Source: Paraphaeosphaeria minitans
Taxonomy: Eukaryota; Ascomycota; Dothideomycetes; Pleosporales; Didymosphaeriaceae
Direction: 5' to 3'
DNA length: 64,000 bases
Assembly: GCA_015832175.1 (NCBI GenBank)
Contig: WJXW01000001.1
Location: 3,968,001 to 4,032,000 of the forward strand
The translations under genes were made by a program, and so were the position numbers. Below the pieces are notes generated by a model that had not been told where the DNA came from, made no database searches, and saw nothing but the letters and a program-made list of their open reading frames with translations. Below, one piece after another: positions 1 to 11,345 of the stretch. Position 1 is the stretch's first letter. Every line of letters starts with the position of its first letter.

Positions 1-3000
1 CTATACCTTATCTCTAACTTAGAATTGCTTTATAGGGTAATAAGTACAGTTTATAGCCTTTATAGTGCACTGCTATTTATAGGCAATAGTAGCTTAGGCT
101 AAAGCTATCCCTCTTTTAAGGTAGTCTAGGAAGTGCTTTGTTCTCTTAGTAGGGGTGTAGGTAAACTCTACTAGTAAGGGAATTCTCTTAAGGAGATTAA
201 CATAATATCTATTTAGTAGAAGGTTTAGGCTTAGGCCTATAGTAGTAAATACTCTATTATTTAACGTAAGCTAGTAGGCTAGGAGGTAGTCTAGCTAGTC
301 TATTTATTTAAAGTTAACTATAATACAAAGAACTAAAAGTACCTCCTAGTTTACCCTCTCTATGCTGCTGTTAGTCTAGGGGTAGTATACTATAAAGAGG
401 AGTTATTTTATTCTAGTTAATTTATATAGTGTAGTCTAGAACTTCCCTAGCTAGTCTAAGCCTCTATTTATAATTAGTAAGGTAGGGAAGCTATAGAACT
501 ACTACTATATATTATAGAAGTAGGCTGTATAGTGCTCTACTATTATAGAAGTTATAGCTTCTAGTTGTATATACTTTAATAGCCTATTAGTAATTATAAG
601 CAGGTATTGCGGTGCTGCTGTAGAGGCCTAGGGGAGGTCTACTATAAAATCTATTAAGAGTTGCGCCTAGTACTAGTCTGTAATTAGGAGTGGCTATAGA
701 AGACCTTGCCACTTCTACTAGTCTATATACGCTCCTGCGTAGTAGCAATTACGCACAAATTAGGTAACGTTTTTAGATATATTATTCTAGTAGTAGTTCT
801 AGTAGATAATCTTAAACATAGAGTTCTTCCTAGAATAGCCTATAACTAGAGACTTATGTGCGCGCTGTATAATAGTGGTAGTAAGAGGTTTCTAAGCTAG
901 GACCTAAAGGACTCCTTACTATAGGAGGGACCTATACATACTAATTATATAGTCCTTAATTTATTAGGAGGTAGTAGCTGCTATAAGGAATATATAGTTA
1001 CTATAGTGCACTGCCTTAAGCCTAATATAGTAGGGGGGGAACTTTACTATAGCCGCGTCCTAGAGTGCCTATAGATATGTGTTAGTAAAGATCTAAATCC
1101 CTACTAGCGCTGTTAAAGATCGCGTTTACACTAGGGTAGCCTAGACAGTCCTAAGTACTATTATTAGGGCGTTTATTCTTATCCGCTAGGCTATATCCTA
1201 CTTACGCTGGCTTAGTGCGTCTAGTCTAGCTACCTAGAATCTAGGCTAGTAGTAGAGGTAGAAGTAAAAGGCAGAAAGTAACTCTAACTACTAGTGCTAG
1301 CGCTTACTTAATTCTTAGATCTTTATAAAGTATTTAAGGTTCTTATAGTCTATTAGAATTTTAAAAGGGTGCGCTACTCTTATTAGCTCTAGTTTCTATA
1401 CTTATAAGGCCTATATAATTATAAGCAGCTCTTTGTTATAAATAGTGTAATTCTACTAAGCTAGTGTTAAAGCTGCAAAGTAGTAGGCTATAAAGTGCTA
1501 GATTCCCTTAATACGTTAGAAGAGGCAGGCCCTAGTAGCACTACCTAAGTAGTCTACCTCTACTAGCGTGTCGCGCTCTAGGTCCTAGAGCGCCAGAATA
1601 GGGCCTTATATAAATATGTCCTTTAGGGCCTAAAAGGCCTCTTATTCCCTAGGGCCCTATTAAAATAGGACCCCTTTCTTAGTAAGGGTATATAGGGGTG
1701 CGGCCTATTTAAAGAATTAGGGGAAAAAGTTGCGATAGAAGTTAGCGAAGCTAATAAAGTAGTAGACTATATATACTATAGAGGGGGTGTCCTATTAATT
1801 AATTACTTATATCTTTACTAAATTAAGGCGAATAGTCTTACCTACTATAATAAGATACCCTAGATACTTAACCTCTGTTATTACGAATTTGTATTTCTCT
1901 AGGTCTATATATAGTCCAGCTTCTTATAGGAGTCCTAGCACTTGTCGCACATAGTCCTAGTGTTAGCGTAGGGGTCTTATTGTATAGATAAGGACATTAT
2001 CTAGGTAAGCTATATATATATTACCTAGGGTATCTTTTAGAGCGCTATTAATATAGCGCTAGAATATAGTAGGTGCCTTAGTTAGTCTAAATAGAACTAC
2101 TAACTACTTAAAGAGGCTAAACTAGGTATAGAATATAGTATAGTGTTTTTCCCCCTCTATAACTTATAGCTTATAGAAGGTAGCGCAAATATTTACCTTT
2201 ATAAACTAAGTGGCCTAAGAGAGGGTGCGCAGTGTTTCTTTAATAAGTAGAAAAGAATACTAATCTAGCTTAGAGATTGTATTAATCTCCTAATAGTTAA
2301 CGTATAGGCGCTATTTTCTCCTAGGCTTTAGGGCTAGAAGGACTAGAGCGCCTACTAAGGAGAAGCTAGCTTATATCTAGCTCTTGTCTATAAGTTCTAT
2401 AAGTTGGCGCTAGAGTTCTGCTAGCTAATTTCTAGATATGCTGTATAGCAGGCCCTAGAGTAGTCTTAGAAGGGAGCTACTTAGGGTCTACTTTAAGTAA
2501 ATATAGTAGTCTAACGTGCCCTAGTGCAGTAGAAGGCTAGACACCTTAGTCTTGTTAAAAATAGTAGTGTACTTTACTAGTTCTAGAAGGAGAGTCCTGC
2601 TATCTTTAATAAGGCCTAGCCCTGCTATATTATAGGGGGGTAGAAGTCTTACTATATAAAAAAGCGTTATTATAAGTATCTAGATAATATCCTAGAGTAA
2701 AGTTAGGAATACCCCTTTCTAGTCTTTATCTAGAGTATTAAAGGGTGTTACATTGTCCTCTTTATCTACTAGCGTAGTAAGGAGGCCCTACCTCTCTACT
2801 ACCTAAGTATTAAGAGCGATAAGACCCCTAGCTACGCTAATTATAATTTTGCTACTATAGATATCTACTACTACCCTAGACTTAGCTAGCTAGGGGGCCC
2901 TTAGAATTATATCCTAGTAGAGGTTAGAGATTATATAAGCGTAAAAGGTCTATTACTACCTAAATATATTATAAGGCACTACTACTATCTTTATAATAAG

Positions 3001-3300
3001 GGTCTATAGTAATAACCTAGCGGCCTATTCTAGCTCTTAAGCTAAGATTATAATATACTATAGTAAAAGTAAATCTACTAGTCTAAGGCTAATTACTATA
3101 AAGTATTTACACTTTATATTAATTAGGGCCTCTATATACTGTGTGCTGTTAAGGAAGACGTAGAGGGTAGAAGTAGGCCTATTTATGCCTACCCTAGCCC
3201 TAGCTACTCTAACTATTACAGCTTACCCTAATTATACCTTTATTAATGCTGTCGTGCTTAGCCCTTATATTAGCGCTAGACTAGGGGCTATTTTTTTCTT
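1..3300 (-). pseudogene. pol of element A (RT, RNase H, integrase), RIP-degraded
   Basis: A minus-strand reverse transcriptase is shown by F-R-L-T-K-A-P-T-I-F followed by the catalytic box Y-L-D-N at 2007-1996 (YLDD with the last Asp codon mutated GAT to AAT). The RT/RNase H connection reads F-I-S-F-A-N-F-Y-R-N-F near 1765-1735, with P-L-Y-T-L-T-K-K after it. Integrase is recognised by K-W-Q-G-L-L followed by P-L near 715-680 (the 'GLLQPL' signature), then D-F-I-V-D-L-P. The window starts at the C-terminal D-K-V motif of the integrase tail (1-20). Whether a chromodomain followed cannot be seen. Many in-frame TAG/TAA codons make it non-functional. The protease position was not resolved. Confidence 0.85.
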
Positions 3301-3589
3301 AACTAGATACTTGTCTTATTGTGCTAAGGTTAGGTTGCAATTACCTAGAGTAAAACTATATTAGGGTAGGCTCTAGCTATGTAGTTAGGCTTACTATAGC
3401 AAGTGTACACGCCTACGTTCTAGCGTTGCTAGAAGATATATTTAGGTATCTAGTTTAGGCGCTACTTACCTACCTCTTTGCTAGCTTAGGGCTAGGTTAA
3501 GGTTAAAGCCACTATAGGAGCTATATAGACGTTGCTATTGCTATTCTTAGGAGGAGGCTAGCTACTTTTATAGAAGGTAGCTTAAGTAG

Positions 3590-4351
3590 TAAGCTTATCT
3601 TCTAGGGCCTCTATTTTAAAGTCTACTATAATCTATAAAAACCTAGTAATAGCCGCGTTATAGTCCCTTTTAGGAATATCGTAGTTAAAAGTAACTATAT
3701 AGATGTTGCGCTAGATTACGCGGCGTAACTTACGCAGTTTCTTAGCGTTACTCTACTAGCTGCTACCTACCTCTACTAAGGTCTGTTTAAAGCGGACGTG
3801 AAAGTTAGAGAAACTCTCTCTAGAGCCCTACCTAATTATATTAAGGCGTGCTTTAGCCTTTTACTAGGCGTGTTTATTAGCGTATATAAAGGTAAGGTAC
3901 TATATAAACGTTTATAGGTTAAACTAGCTATCCGCCCCTCTAGTTTAGTAGAAGGCCGCTACTGTGTCCTAAGGACTATTGTCTAGGTAGTCCTATATTA
4001 GCGCCTATTCCTTTTAGGGGGAGCTAATAAACTGCTTATTAGCCTAGAGCTTATAATCTATTATAACCTTTTAGGCCCTAAACTATATCTTTAAGCCTCT
4101 AAACTTAGTTAGGCTTAGGAGCAGTTTACGCTATAGAATTAGCTAGTCTATACTAGTAAATAGGGATCTGCCCCCTATAGTAAAGGTGGACGGGCCTAGG
4201 GTAGTGCTAGCGTAGGCCTATTAGCGTATAAAGAGCTTATATAGCTCTTTATTCTAGAGTTATAGCGTTTATATAGCGGAGTGGTCTTTGTCTCTAGTAG
4301 TGATTAAGTTCTGTAGTTGTTTAACTAACTTGGCGATATTAGAGGCATCTA
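3590..4351 (-). pseudogene. gag of element A, RIP-degraded
   Basis: Minus-strand translation from about 4351 gives a gag-like frame. It begins with D-A-S-N-I-A-K-L-V-K-Q-L and later has F-S-N-F-H-V-R-F-K-Q followed by a basic K-K-L-R-K-L-R-R stretch, resembling the capsid-type domain of fungal Ty3/gypsy Gag. Interruptions are TAG or TAA, as expected when CAG, CAA or TGG are hit by RIP. A degraded zinc knuckle may follow around 3355-3405 (Y-T-C...K-P-N-Y-I-A-R-A-Y), but its spacing is one residue off canonical, so I do not insist on it. The start codon is uncertain: the first in-frame codons read ATA-GAT-GCC. The product would have been the structural protein of the virus-like particle. Confidence 0.7.
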
Positions 4352-4411
4352 TTAGTAGGTTATTTTAGACTCTGTTACGTTTCTCTGTTTTTTTAAATAA
4401 TTCTTTTCTAG

Positions 4412-4497
4412 AATACCTAGAATTCAATGTTATAGGCTAGCCTTAGAGAATGAACAGAACTGTAAGTGCTAAATGTAAAAGATGAATTCTAGGTATT
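4412..4497. repeat. 15-bp inverted repeat inside the A LTR
   Basis: AATACCTAGAATTCA at 4412-4426 is perfectly repeated in inverse as TGAATTCTAGGTATT at 4483-4497, with a 56-bp spacer that keeps CA and TG dinucleotides. It could be a stem in the LTR transcript or a tiny foldback insertion in the LTR. Confidence 0.6.
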
Positions 4498-4592
4498 AAG
4501 TCTCTATAGGGGGGTGTGCCACTTATAAGAAGAGTTTTCCTTAGTAGGTCTACTTTTTTTAGGGCGGTTCCTTTCCTTAAGATCCTTCTAAA

Positions 4593-4613
4593 GGCTGGGG
4601 CTATGCCCCAGCC
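4593..4613. repeat. GC-rich perfect hairpin at the LTR end
   Basis: GGCTGGGGC, loop TAT, GCCCCAGCC: a 9-bp perfect stem seven bases from the outer end of the putative A LTR. It stands out as GC-rich in an AT-rich surround. It could act as a terminator-like or regulatory RNA stem; function unknown. Confidence 0.6.
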
Positions 4614-4620
4614 CATTACA

Positions 4621-5125
4621 AAGGCGATAAATAGGCGCCTTAATCGCCTATACGCCCTTTGTAACTACTACTATATTATAGTTATAGAGACCCTAAGTAG
4701 GTAGTGTAAGATAGATAAGCGTATAAAGGTAGTAGGCCTAAAGCTAGCTTATTACTAGAAGTAATTTAACTTAGAGCTAGCTAACTACTAGCATGTTATA
4801 GCTTATATTAGTACACCTATAGGTGTAGCAACCTAGGTGCCTATTACTAGCCCTTAGTATCTAGGCTTAATCCTAGTAGAGTAGCGTTAGATTACTAATA
4901 CTTTTAAAGTAGTTATTCCCCTTATATAGTAGATAGTAAGTTTACACCTTTCCTACACTTAAAACGTATACTAATAACTTATTCTAAGTTAATCTAGTGT
5001 CTGCTCCTTACTATAATAAGGGTAACTTAAATAATAGCGATAAAGAGAGTAAAGAGAAGGTTACTACTAGAGGTATAGTAGGTAAAAATAGTAAGAATAG
5101 TAAAAATAATAAAAATAATAAGTAG
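4621..5125 (+). pseudogene. Family-B antisense ORF, C-terminal part (M1)
   Basis: This lies on the strand opposite to M1 gag-pol and matches the 3' two thirds of the antisense ORF seen complete in M2, M4 and P2. It begins within the segment following G-A-K-G-D-K. It ends in a tract of alternating Asn/Ser and Lys codons (about 5075-5125, an AAT/AGT/AAG microsatellite) that would make a basic Lys/Asn-rich tail. The N-terminal part and its Cys-rich segment were cut away by element A. No known domain recognised in this portion. Stops are RIP-type. Confidence 0.55.
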
Positions 5126-5269
5126 TAGGGGCGTAGACAGCGCGTAGTTTAGTTAGATTATTTCTTAGAAACTAGCCTATAGGCTTTAGGTAAATACCCT
5201 TAATAAGCTATAAGTGCTCCCTAAGCTATAGTGCTTTATAATAATATATATTATATCTACGTTTTATGT

Positions 5270-8200
5270 ACTTTTATTATATTCTTTACCTCTTCTTTAT
5301 ATACGCAGCTCTTTTCCCTTTAAAAGTTTAGACTAGGTTATCTATATCTTTAAAGTCTAACTCTAGAATCTAGGTGTCTTAAGTCTTATTATAGCCTTTC
5401 TAGTAGAGTAGGTATTACTTTTACCCCTTTCTTATTTACTTAGCTAGGATTTCTTCTACTTCTTAGGCTTCTCCTCCTTTAGGTATAACCTCTAGTAGCT
5501 AGGTGTTAATATCTTCTACTCCTAGCCTTAGTTTCTATTATTTAAGAAGGGAAATGTAAAACATATTATAAATGCGATAGTATAGTAGGAGGAGTAGGTA
5601 GTATACCTATATTTTAACTACGTCCTACACTTAGAAGAGCCTAATAAATTTTTTTAATAGCTTCTTACTTAGTTATTAAAGTATATGTATATTCTTTATA
5701 CTAAGTAGAACTAAGTCGCCTCTCTAGAATAATTCTTACTTATACTTCTTATTATAGTACTAGCTCTAATACTCTTATACTAAGTATAGGTGCTCTATAA
5801 GTAATACGCGTACGCTATATATGCGTTTTACTCTTTTAACTATATCTAGTAGCTCCCCCTCTAGCCTACTATCTATAGGAGGCGTAGTAAAGATAGGGTG
5901 CTTACTATATACTATATAGAAAGGTGTTATTTTTATTAAATTATAGATAGAGTTATTGTATACAAATTAAGCTGTTAGGAGCAGTTTAACCTAGTTTATT
6001 TATAGAGGTGTAATAAATATACAAAGGTATTATTTAAGCGTCTAATTCTGGCGCTCTATTTGCCTGTCTATTTAGGGGTAGAAAGTAGTGCTAAGCCTAC
6101 GCTTTACTTGTAGTTAGTAGCATATTTCTACCTAAAAAGCAGAGGTAAAGGTAGAGCCCCTATTAGATATAATACCTTTCTAAATACTAAACTTTAAGAT
6201 AACCTCTTAAAAGTAGGCTTCTACAAATTCCTTTATATCTTATATCTTCTATATAGGGATATAGATAGCTATCTTAGAGAAGTAGTATATAATTATAAAA
6301 ATTATATTAAAAGCGTAGCTGCCTTAATCCTTTACTAGTAGGAATTTAGTTATAAAGTCTAGTAAGACTTCCTTAAAAATATTCTTTAGCGTTAGAAGAG
6401 GTAATAGCTAGCTATACTTACTATACCTTAGAGCTTTACTCCTTTAGTAAATAGTATAAGTTCTTACGTACTTCTAAATATCTTAACCTATAAAAGGCTA
6501 ATAGTAGGTCCTCTTAATAGCCTTAAGCATTCTATATACACTAAAGTGGCCTACTATATGCGTGTTATAGTGCTAGAACAAAATCTCTTACCTAATTACT
6601 AGTTTATCTAGGATATATAATATACTATTATACCTTAGGACTTCTATTTTATTAAGGCGCTATACTTACACCTTACTACTACTTTAAGTGCTTCTTTTAC
6701 GCCTTAAACTAGTAATACGCTTAATAGTAAAGGTGTCCCTTTACTAAAGCTACTAAACTTTAGTAATAAGGTTAGACTCTTTTATTATAGGTTTACTATT
6801 AACTAATACTCTAGCTAGTAAGCGTAGTACGTATAGTGTATACACTATAGCACTAGTAGTAGGGACCCTTATAGCTTTATAAATATTAGTAATATGCGTC
6901 TTATATACGCCTAATAAGCTTAGCTTATTTATAGATCTACTTACTCTACTATACTTAGTCCTTTATAGTATTTTGTTCTGCAAGGTAGGTAATAAATAGG
7001 TTAGTAATAGGTTCTTTTATACGTAATCTGCCCTTCTTAATAGTCTACCTGCTAGGTTTGTTTTCTGTAGGCGGTGTTCCACTTTAAAATTAAAAGCTAC
7101 TAGGTATATTACCTATTATACTTATTATAGGTTTAGCTTCTATACAGCGCGTATGCTGCGTAAGTTATTATAGTTACTTAGCACTTAAATTGTGTGTTAC
7201 GTGCTATTTAGATAATATCTCTATTGCTTAAAGTAGTAGATAATAGTAAGAAGCTTAAAGTTATATACTTTATAATTTAGCTCTGCTACTTAAAGTTTTC
7301 TTAATATAAAAGCAACTAGGTGCCACTTCTAGTCCTTAAATAGCTGCGAAAGAATACTATATATTATAAAAGTAAATACGTTAGTTTCTAATTAGATTAG
7401 TAGCGTAGGGTTAAAGTAGCGTAGGATAGGTGCACTTAAGAAGCGCATTTTAAATATTTTAAAAGTATTATTAGCTTTTACTAACTATTAGAACACTTAG
7501 TTCTTCTTAAGTAGATCTAAGAGAGGAGTAGTTTCTTACGTATATACTTTAATAAATTGCCTATAAAAGTTTATAAAGCCTAGAAATAACTAGAGCTCTT
7601 AGATACTAGTTAGCTATAGCTATTTTATAATAGTTACTATACGCGTAGGATTAGCGTAGATTCCTTACGTAGTTATAATAAAACTAAGGAAGTAGACTTC
7701 GCCTAAGGCGAATATGTACTTAGTTAAATTAATAAAAAGTTTAGCCTTATATAGTAATTTAAGCACAGCGTAGACAGTACACTAATAAAGCGTAAGATCT
7801 TTATTATAGGTATAGATAAGTATATTATCTAGGTACACAACACATATATAATCTAGGTGTAGTGCTAGTAGGCAGCCTTATTAATATATGCCTAAAAGCT
7901 CGCAGGGGTATTAGTTAAGCTAAATAGCATTACTAAGTATTTAAAGTGGCTATAGCGAGTTTAGAATACAGTTTTCTACTTATCTCCTACCTAGATCTGA
8001 ATTCTATAGTAGGCGTTGCAAAGATTAAGGGTTATATAATAGTATATACCTAATAGGCGGTTAAGCGTCTCTCTAACTAAAAGTAGTAGATAATAATCCT
8101 TAATAGTAATCGCGTTAAGGCCCTAATAATTTACGTAAAGTTATAGTGTGCTATCTTTCTTAAGGGTAAATAGAATTAGTGCTCTAGCTAGGCTAGTACT

Positions 8201-8990
8201 ATATCTAATCTATCCCTTTTTTAAGGCATCTTCTAGATACTTCTAAAGTACCTTAAGCTCCTACTCTAAGAGATTATAGAGTAGTCTATAAGGAGGTTCC
8301 TTTCCCTCTATAATAGGGATAGCATAATTAGACTCTTTAAAATTTAGTAGAGTAGACGCTACTTTTTTATTAAATACATTACTATATTTGCGTAATACAT
8401 TAGGAATATATAGTACTTACACTATATATACTTTATTAATACGCACTAGGTGCTTTAAGCTTACACTAGTTATCTATAAAACCTCTAAAAAAAATAAATC
8501 TAAGCTAGTATACTCTATATTATCTTTAAAGTCCCTTATAGTAATAAGCTGTATTAAAGCTATAGTATAGTTCTAGCGCTATATTTATAAGCTATAATTA
8601 AGGTAGATATTACCTTTTTATAAGAAGGGGTTACTAAGTAAGAGAAGGATCCCTTTCTTATTAACACTATAAATAGTAGTCTTTATTCTACACTCTACTC
8701 CTATATTATCTATAATACGCACCTAGAGCGTATAGGCAGCGTAGGTACTTTACTTTTAGGCTCTAATCTATCCTAGTTTAAGGAGCTTAGCCCCTTTAAT
8801 AGGCTTTAGATTTATTTTAATAGCAACAATTTAGCTAATTAAGCTAATATTAGCCTATAGGTTAAGAATTATTTAGAGTTCCCTCTCTAAACTTATATCT
8901 CTAGCTGCGCTACACGTGCGCTTTATACCTAGTAAAATATAAATTAGTAGGCGCCTTACTATACCTAGGTTATAGGTAAGGCTTAGCCTT
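5270..8990 (-). pseudogene. pol of B copy M1 with C-terminal chromodomain
   Basis: Minus-strand pol polyprotein. The RT catalytic box reads Y-L-D-N at 7835-7824, preceded by the A-L-H-L-D-Y-I segment and followed by I-L-I-Y-T. The RT fold runs about 8330-7550, RNase H about 7480-7200, and integrase about 7000-5600 (H-H-C-C zinc region near 6600-6550, then the D-F-I catalytic core). A chromodomain sits at about 5463-5287. It starts E-V-E-E-I-L-A-K and continues as the W-K-G-Y type core whose Trp codons have become TAG. Chromodomains on integrases are known to steer insertion to H3K9-methylated chromatin; that role is family knowledge, not visible here. Dozens of stops, so non-functional. Confidence 0.88.
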
Positions 8991-9043
8991 TTCCTATATA
9001 GTTTACTTATATAAGAATCTAGTTAGAATTACTACCTTTATAT

Positions 9044-10095
9044 TTATTAGTATAGTAGCTAGTTTTATAGCACTTATAGTAAGTAACACTTTTTTTATTT
9101 TAGGTCTTACTATAACTTTTAGATATTTAGTAGTTTAGCGTAGTATCCTTAAATTTCTTTAATATATAACATAGGCTTAACTTCTATATTATAGGTGCGC
9201 AGTGTAGGTTTTGCTTAAATGTAAAGCCTAAAGTAATAAAGTCTTCTCTAGTTATAGGCACTTAATAGTAGTTAGTAATAGCTTTTTATAGCTTAGGTTT
9301 AAGCTTAGAAAAAAAGTACTATACTTTTTACTTTTTAGTGTAAAGTATAAGTTAATCTTTAACAATATTAAGGTAGGTTATAAAAAAGTAAATAGTTTAG
9401 TCTCTTTACTATATTACTTAAGCATACGCTATAGCTACTTCTAGACTATAATTTACTAGGTCTAAAAGTAAGTTAAGTATATACTACTTAAAGTACTTCT
9501 AGGTAGGTATTTCTCCCTTAGCTTTAAAGGTGCGCTTATAGTATATATACTATAGTTCTTTTAGGTCGCCTATAAGGTACTATATTACCTAGATAACTTT
9601 ATCTCTATTCTACATAAATTCTTATAGTAAGAGGCAAAAGGCTATCTTATAGGAATAAAAGAATTTATAATGCTCCTTAAGGTTCTTACCTCTATATTTA
9701 GTAGAGTCCTTAGGTTAAAGTGTACGCTTAATATATATTACTACGTACGCTATAGGCGCGTCCCGCTTATATATATTAGTAGATAGGATTTTAATATTCT
9801 TAGTAGCAGCTACTACGCTAGGGGTTTAGCTTATACTTTTAAGTTAAGAGATTTTATTTTCTAAAGTATAAAGTTAATATATAGCGTAAAGCTTATTACG
9901 CTTCTTTTTAGTAACTAAAATACGCTACTTAAATATTAAAGGTAGGCTTAAGTTATACGTTACTAGCTCTCCTCCTATATACTAGATAAGAGGGTCTTTG
10001 CTACCTTTAAGGGCTTTAAGTAAAGTCTACCCCCTACTAGTAGCTTATATAACTCTAGGAGCTATCCTTAGACTGTTGTAGATAAAGTATTATTA
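9044..10095 (-). pseudogene. gag of B copy M1
   Basis: Minus-strand gag lying between the 5' LTR and pol. The zinc knuckle is at 9085-9044 and reads Y-Y-K-C-Y-K-T-S-Y-Y-T-N-K-Y. This is C-x2-C-x4-H-x4-C with Cys and His codons turned to Tyr by G-to-A or C-to-T changes. Upstream is the capsid-type region, with no motif preserved well enough to name. The same frame is readable in P1, P2, M2 and P4, which supports the call. Start codon not assignable. Confidence 0.72.
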
Positions 10096-10311
10096 TATAA
10101 GGTCTAGTTATAAGCAATAGTACTTACTTTACACTAGGAAGGATAGTAAAAGGATAACTCTAGTAATATTAATAGAATAATACTTGTCTTGTGTTAAATT
10201 AACGCACAGCGTAGGTTTTACGCAGCTGGCTTACTTAGCGCACAGACTCTCTATAAGGCCTTAGCGCTAGATACCACAACACCACAACAATATTATAATC
10301 TACCCGTTACA
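10096..10311 (-). repeat. 5' LTR of M1 (216 bp)
   Basis: Begins TATAAGGTC (TGTAAGGTC in less mutated copies) and ends CCCGTTACA, the TG...CA termini of family B. Same length and content as the LTRs of M2, P1, P2, P4 and M4. Confidence 0.93.
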
Positions 10312-10655
10312 GTTACCCTTTATCCTCTAGCCTCTACCTCCTCTTTACAATTTTATGTAGAGTTAGGGCACTATATAGGTTTTACGCAGCTAGCTCGCTT
10401 AGCGTATAGGCCCTTTATAGGTCCTTAGCGCTAGATACTATAACGCTATAATAAGATTGTAATTTATCTATTATAGCTACGCCCTTAGAAATATCCTTAA
10501 TCTATATACTTAGACCTTAGGATCTTCTAGCCCTAGATATATAAGTTTAGTATAATAGGCTTAATACTTTATAAGCTAAATTACTAAAAATAATACTTTT
10601 ATAAATTTATAAAGAGTAGAAGTTAAGCTTCTACTAGTGAACTTATATATCTAGT
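10312..10655. other. Unassigned spacer with a diverged LTR fragment
   Basis: Flank of M1. 10312-10353 is pyrimidine-rich (tatcctctagcctctacctc) and not RIP-like. 10354-10475 is a partial family-B LTR (separate entry). 10476-10655 is AT-rich with no match to other parts of the window and no ORF. Confidence 0.6.
10354..10475 (-). repeat. Truncated, diverged family-B LTR fragment
   Basis: About 122 bp matching the last part of the minus-oriented B LTR, from the TATAGAGTTAGGGC-like segment through GCTAGCT...GCGTATAGGCCC to TCTATTATA. Differences from the other LTRs are not only C/T or G/A, so this is an older or sister-family LTR. It lacks the other half. Confidence 0.7.
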
Positions 10656-10870
10656 TATAAGGTCTAGTTATAGGTAATAGTATTTACTTTACACTAGGAA
10701 GGATAGTAAAAAAAATAATTTAATAGTATTAGTAGAATAATACTTATTTATATAGAGTTAGGGCGTAGTGTAGATTTTATGTAGCTAGCTTACTTAGCGC
10801 ATAGGCACTTTATAGGGCCTTAACGCTAGATACCACAACACTATAATAATATTATAATTTACCTATTATA
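10656..10870 (-). repeat. 3' LTR of M3 (215 bp)
   Basis: TATAAGGTC...CCTATTATA with family-B LTR content, then the polypurine-tract complement common to all B 3' ends. Confidence 0.92.
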
Positions 10871-11215
10871 GAATCTCCCCCTCTAGCTGCGGTCCTCTAT
10901 AGTATACTATGGCCTTAATAAAAATTTTACCCTATAGGAAAGAAAAAGAGTGTTTATAAGGGTGTATATTATATACGTAATAATAGCGTGTTATAAGTAA
11001 ATAGTGCGCGTTATAAACGCATTACGTATATTATTTATTACAAGACTCTTACTCCTTCTCTTTGCTATAGCCTTTTATAATATAGGGTAGTAGGGCTATA
11101 TAGTTTTAATATTATTCTAATCTTTATATACTCTCCTTCTATACAATATATAACTACTATACACTTAGTATAGATAAAGTGCTTAACCTCTAAATAACTT
11201 TATTAACTATTTAAT

Positions 11216-11345
11216 ATACTATACTACCTAGTGCTAAAGTATATTAACAAGGCTAACTTACGTAAGGCTGCTATCTTCGCGTTTAGTAATAATACTAAGC
11301 GTATAGACTACGTTACAGTGCTTATAACTTATATATACTATAGTG
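11216..11345 (+). pseudogene. Family-B antisense ORF, N-terminal fragment (M3)
   Basis: In frame with the ORF of M4 and P2: the start codon is ATA instead of ATG, then L-Y-Y-L-V and a segment matching the K-Y-I-K-K-S-N region with indels. It is cut at 11345 before the Cys-rich segment. Useful only as a fourth independent copy of the N-terminus. Confidence 0.45.

Larger units (their letters stand above)
1..4620 (-). mobile_element. Element A: Ty3/gypsy retrotransposon, left part cut by window edge
   Basis: Read on the minus strand the order is putative 5' LTR (4620-4373), gag, RT, RNase H, integrase, which is the Ty3/gypsy order. The 3' end of the integrase and the 3' LTR lie left of base 1. 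Its right end abuts sequence that other family-B copies have uninterrupted, so A is inserted in the B copy M1. RIP-type stops run throughout pol; the gag start and LTR are less mutated, with more CA and TG left. Confidence 0.85.
4373..4620 (-). repeat. Putative 5' LTR of element A
   Basis: On the minus strand the segment starts TGTAATGGG and ends GTAACA, the TG...CA form expected of an LTR. The outer end coincides exactly with the point where family-B sequence resumes at 4621, and gag begins about 20 bases beyond the inner end. About 248 bp. The second LTR is outside the window, so the boundaries rest on the TG/CA ends and the junction only. Confidence 0.55.
4621..10311 (-). mobile_element. 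B copy M1: Ty3/gypsy chromovirus, 3' end removed by element A
   Basis: Minus-strand copy of family B. From right to left: 5' LTR 10311-10096, gag, pol with RT, RNase H, integrase and chromodomain, then the 3' region with the antisense ORF, which is interrupted at 4621 by element A. The family is defined by comparison with the complete copy M2 (6513 bp). The right-hand flank GTTAC (10312-10316) is the candidate target duplication; its partner lies left of the window. Confidence 0.9.
10656..11345 (-). mobile_element. B copy M3: 3' LTR plus start of 3' region only
   Basis: A minus-strand family-B remnant: 3' LTR 10656-10870, polypurine tract complement (ctccccctc), then about 475 bp of the 3' region. 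Similarity to M2 and M4 stops near 11345, where an unrelated less-mutated sequence begins. Everything upstream of this point in the element (pol, gag, 5' LTR) is missing. Confidence 0.8.

Noticed and set aside
3355..3405. Zinc knuckle of element A Gag
   Set aside because: Residues resemble a knuckle (K-P-N-Y-I-A-R-A-Y), but the spacing is C-x5-H and the first Cys position is Val, so it was not listed as a feature.
4412..4497. Independent MITE with 15-bp terminal repeats
   Set aside because: 86 bp with perfect inverted ends, but no target duplication is visible on either side and it lies wholly within the putative LTR, so an LTR stem is as likely.
4516..4704. 62-codon plus-strand frame
   Set aside because: It crosses the junction between the A LTR and the M1 3' region, so it is a chance frame across an insertion boundary.
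5075..5125. CRISPR-like or satellite array
   Set aside because: It is a short trinucleotide run encoding Lys/Asn/Ser inside the antisense ORF, with no spacers.
8388..8570. 60-codon plus-strand frame, repeated as 13557-13375 and 34641-34447 on minus
   Set aside because: All three are the same reverse-strand shadow of the protease/RT junction of family-B pol. The coding frame is on the other strand, and the three resemble each other only because the pol copies do.
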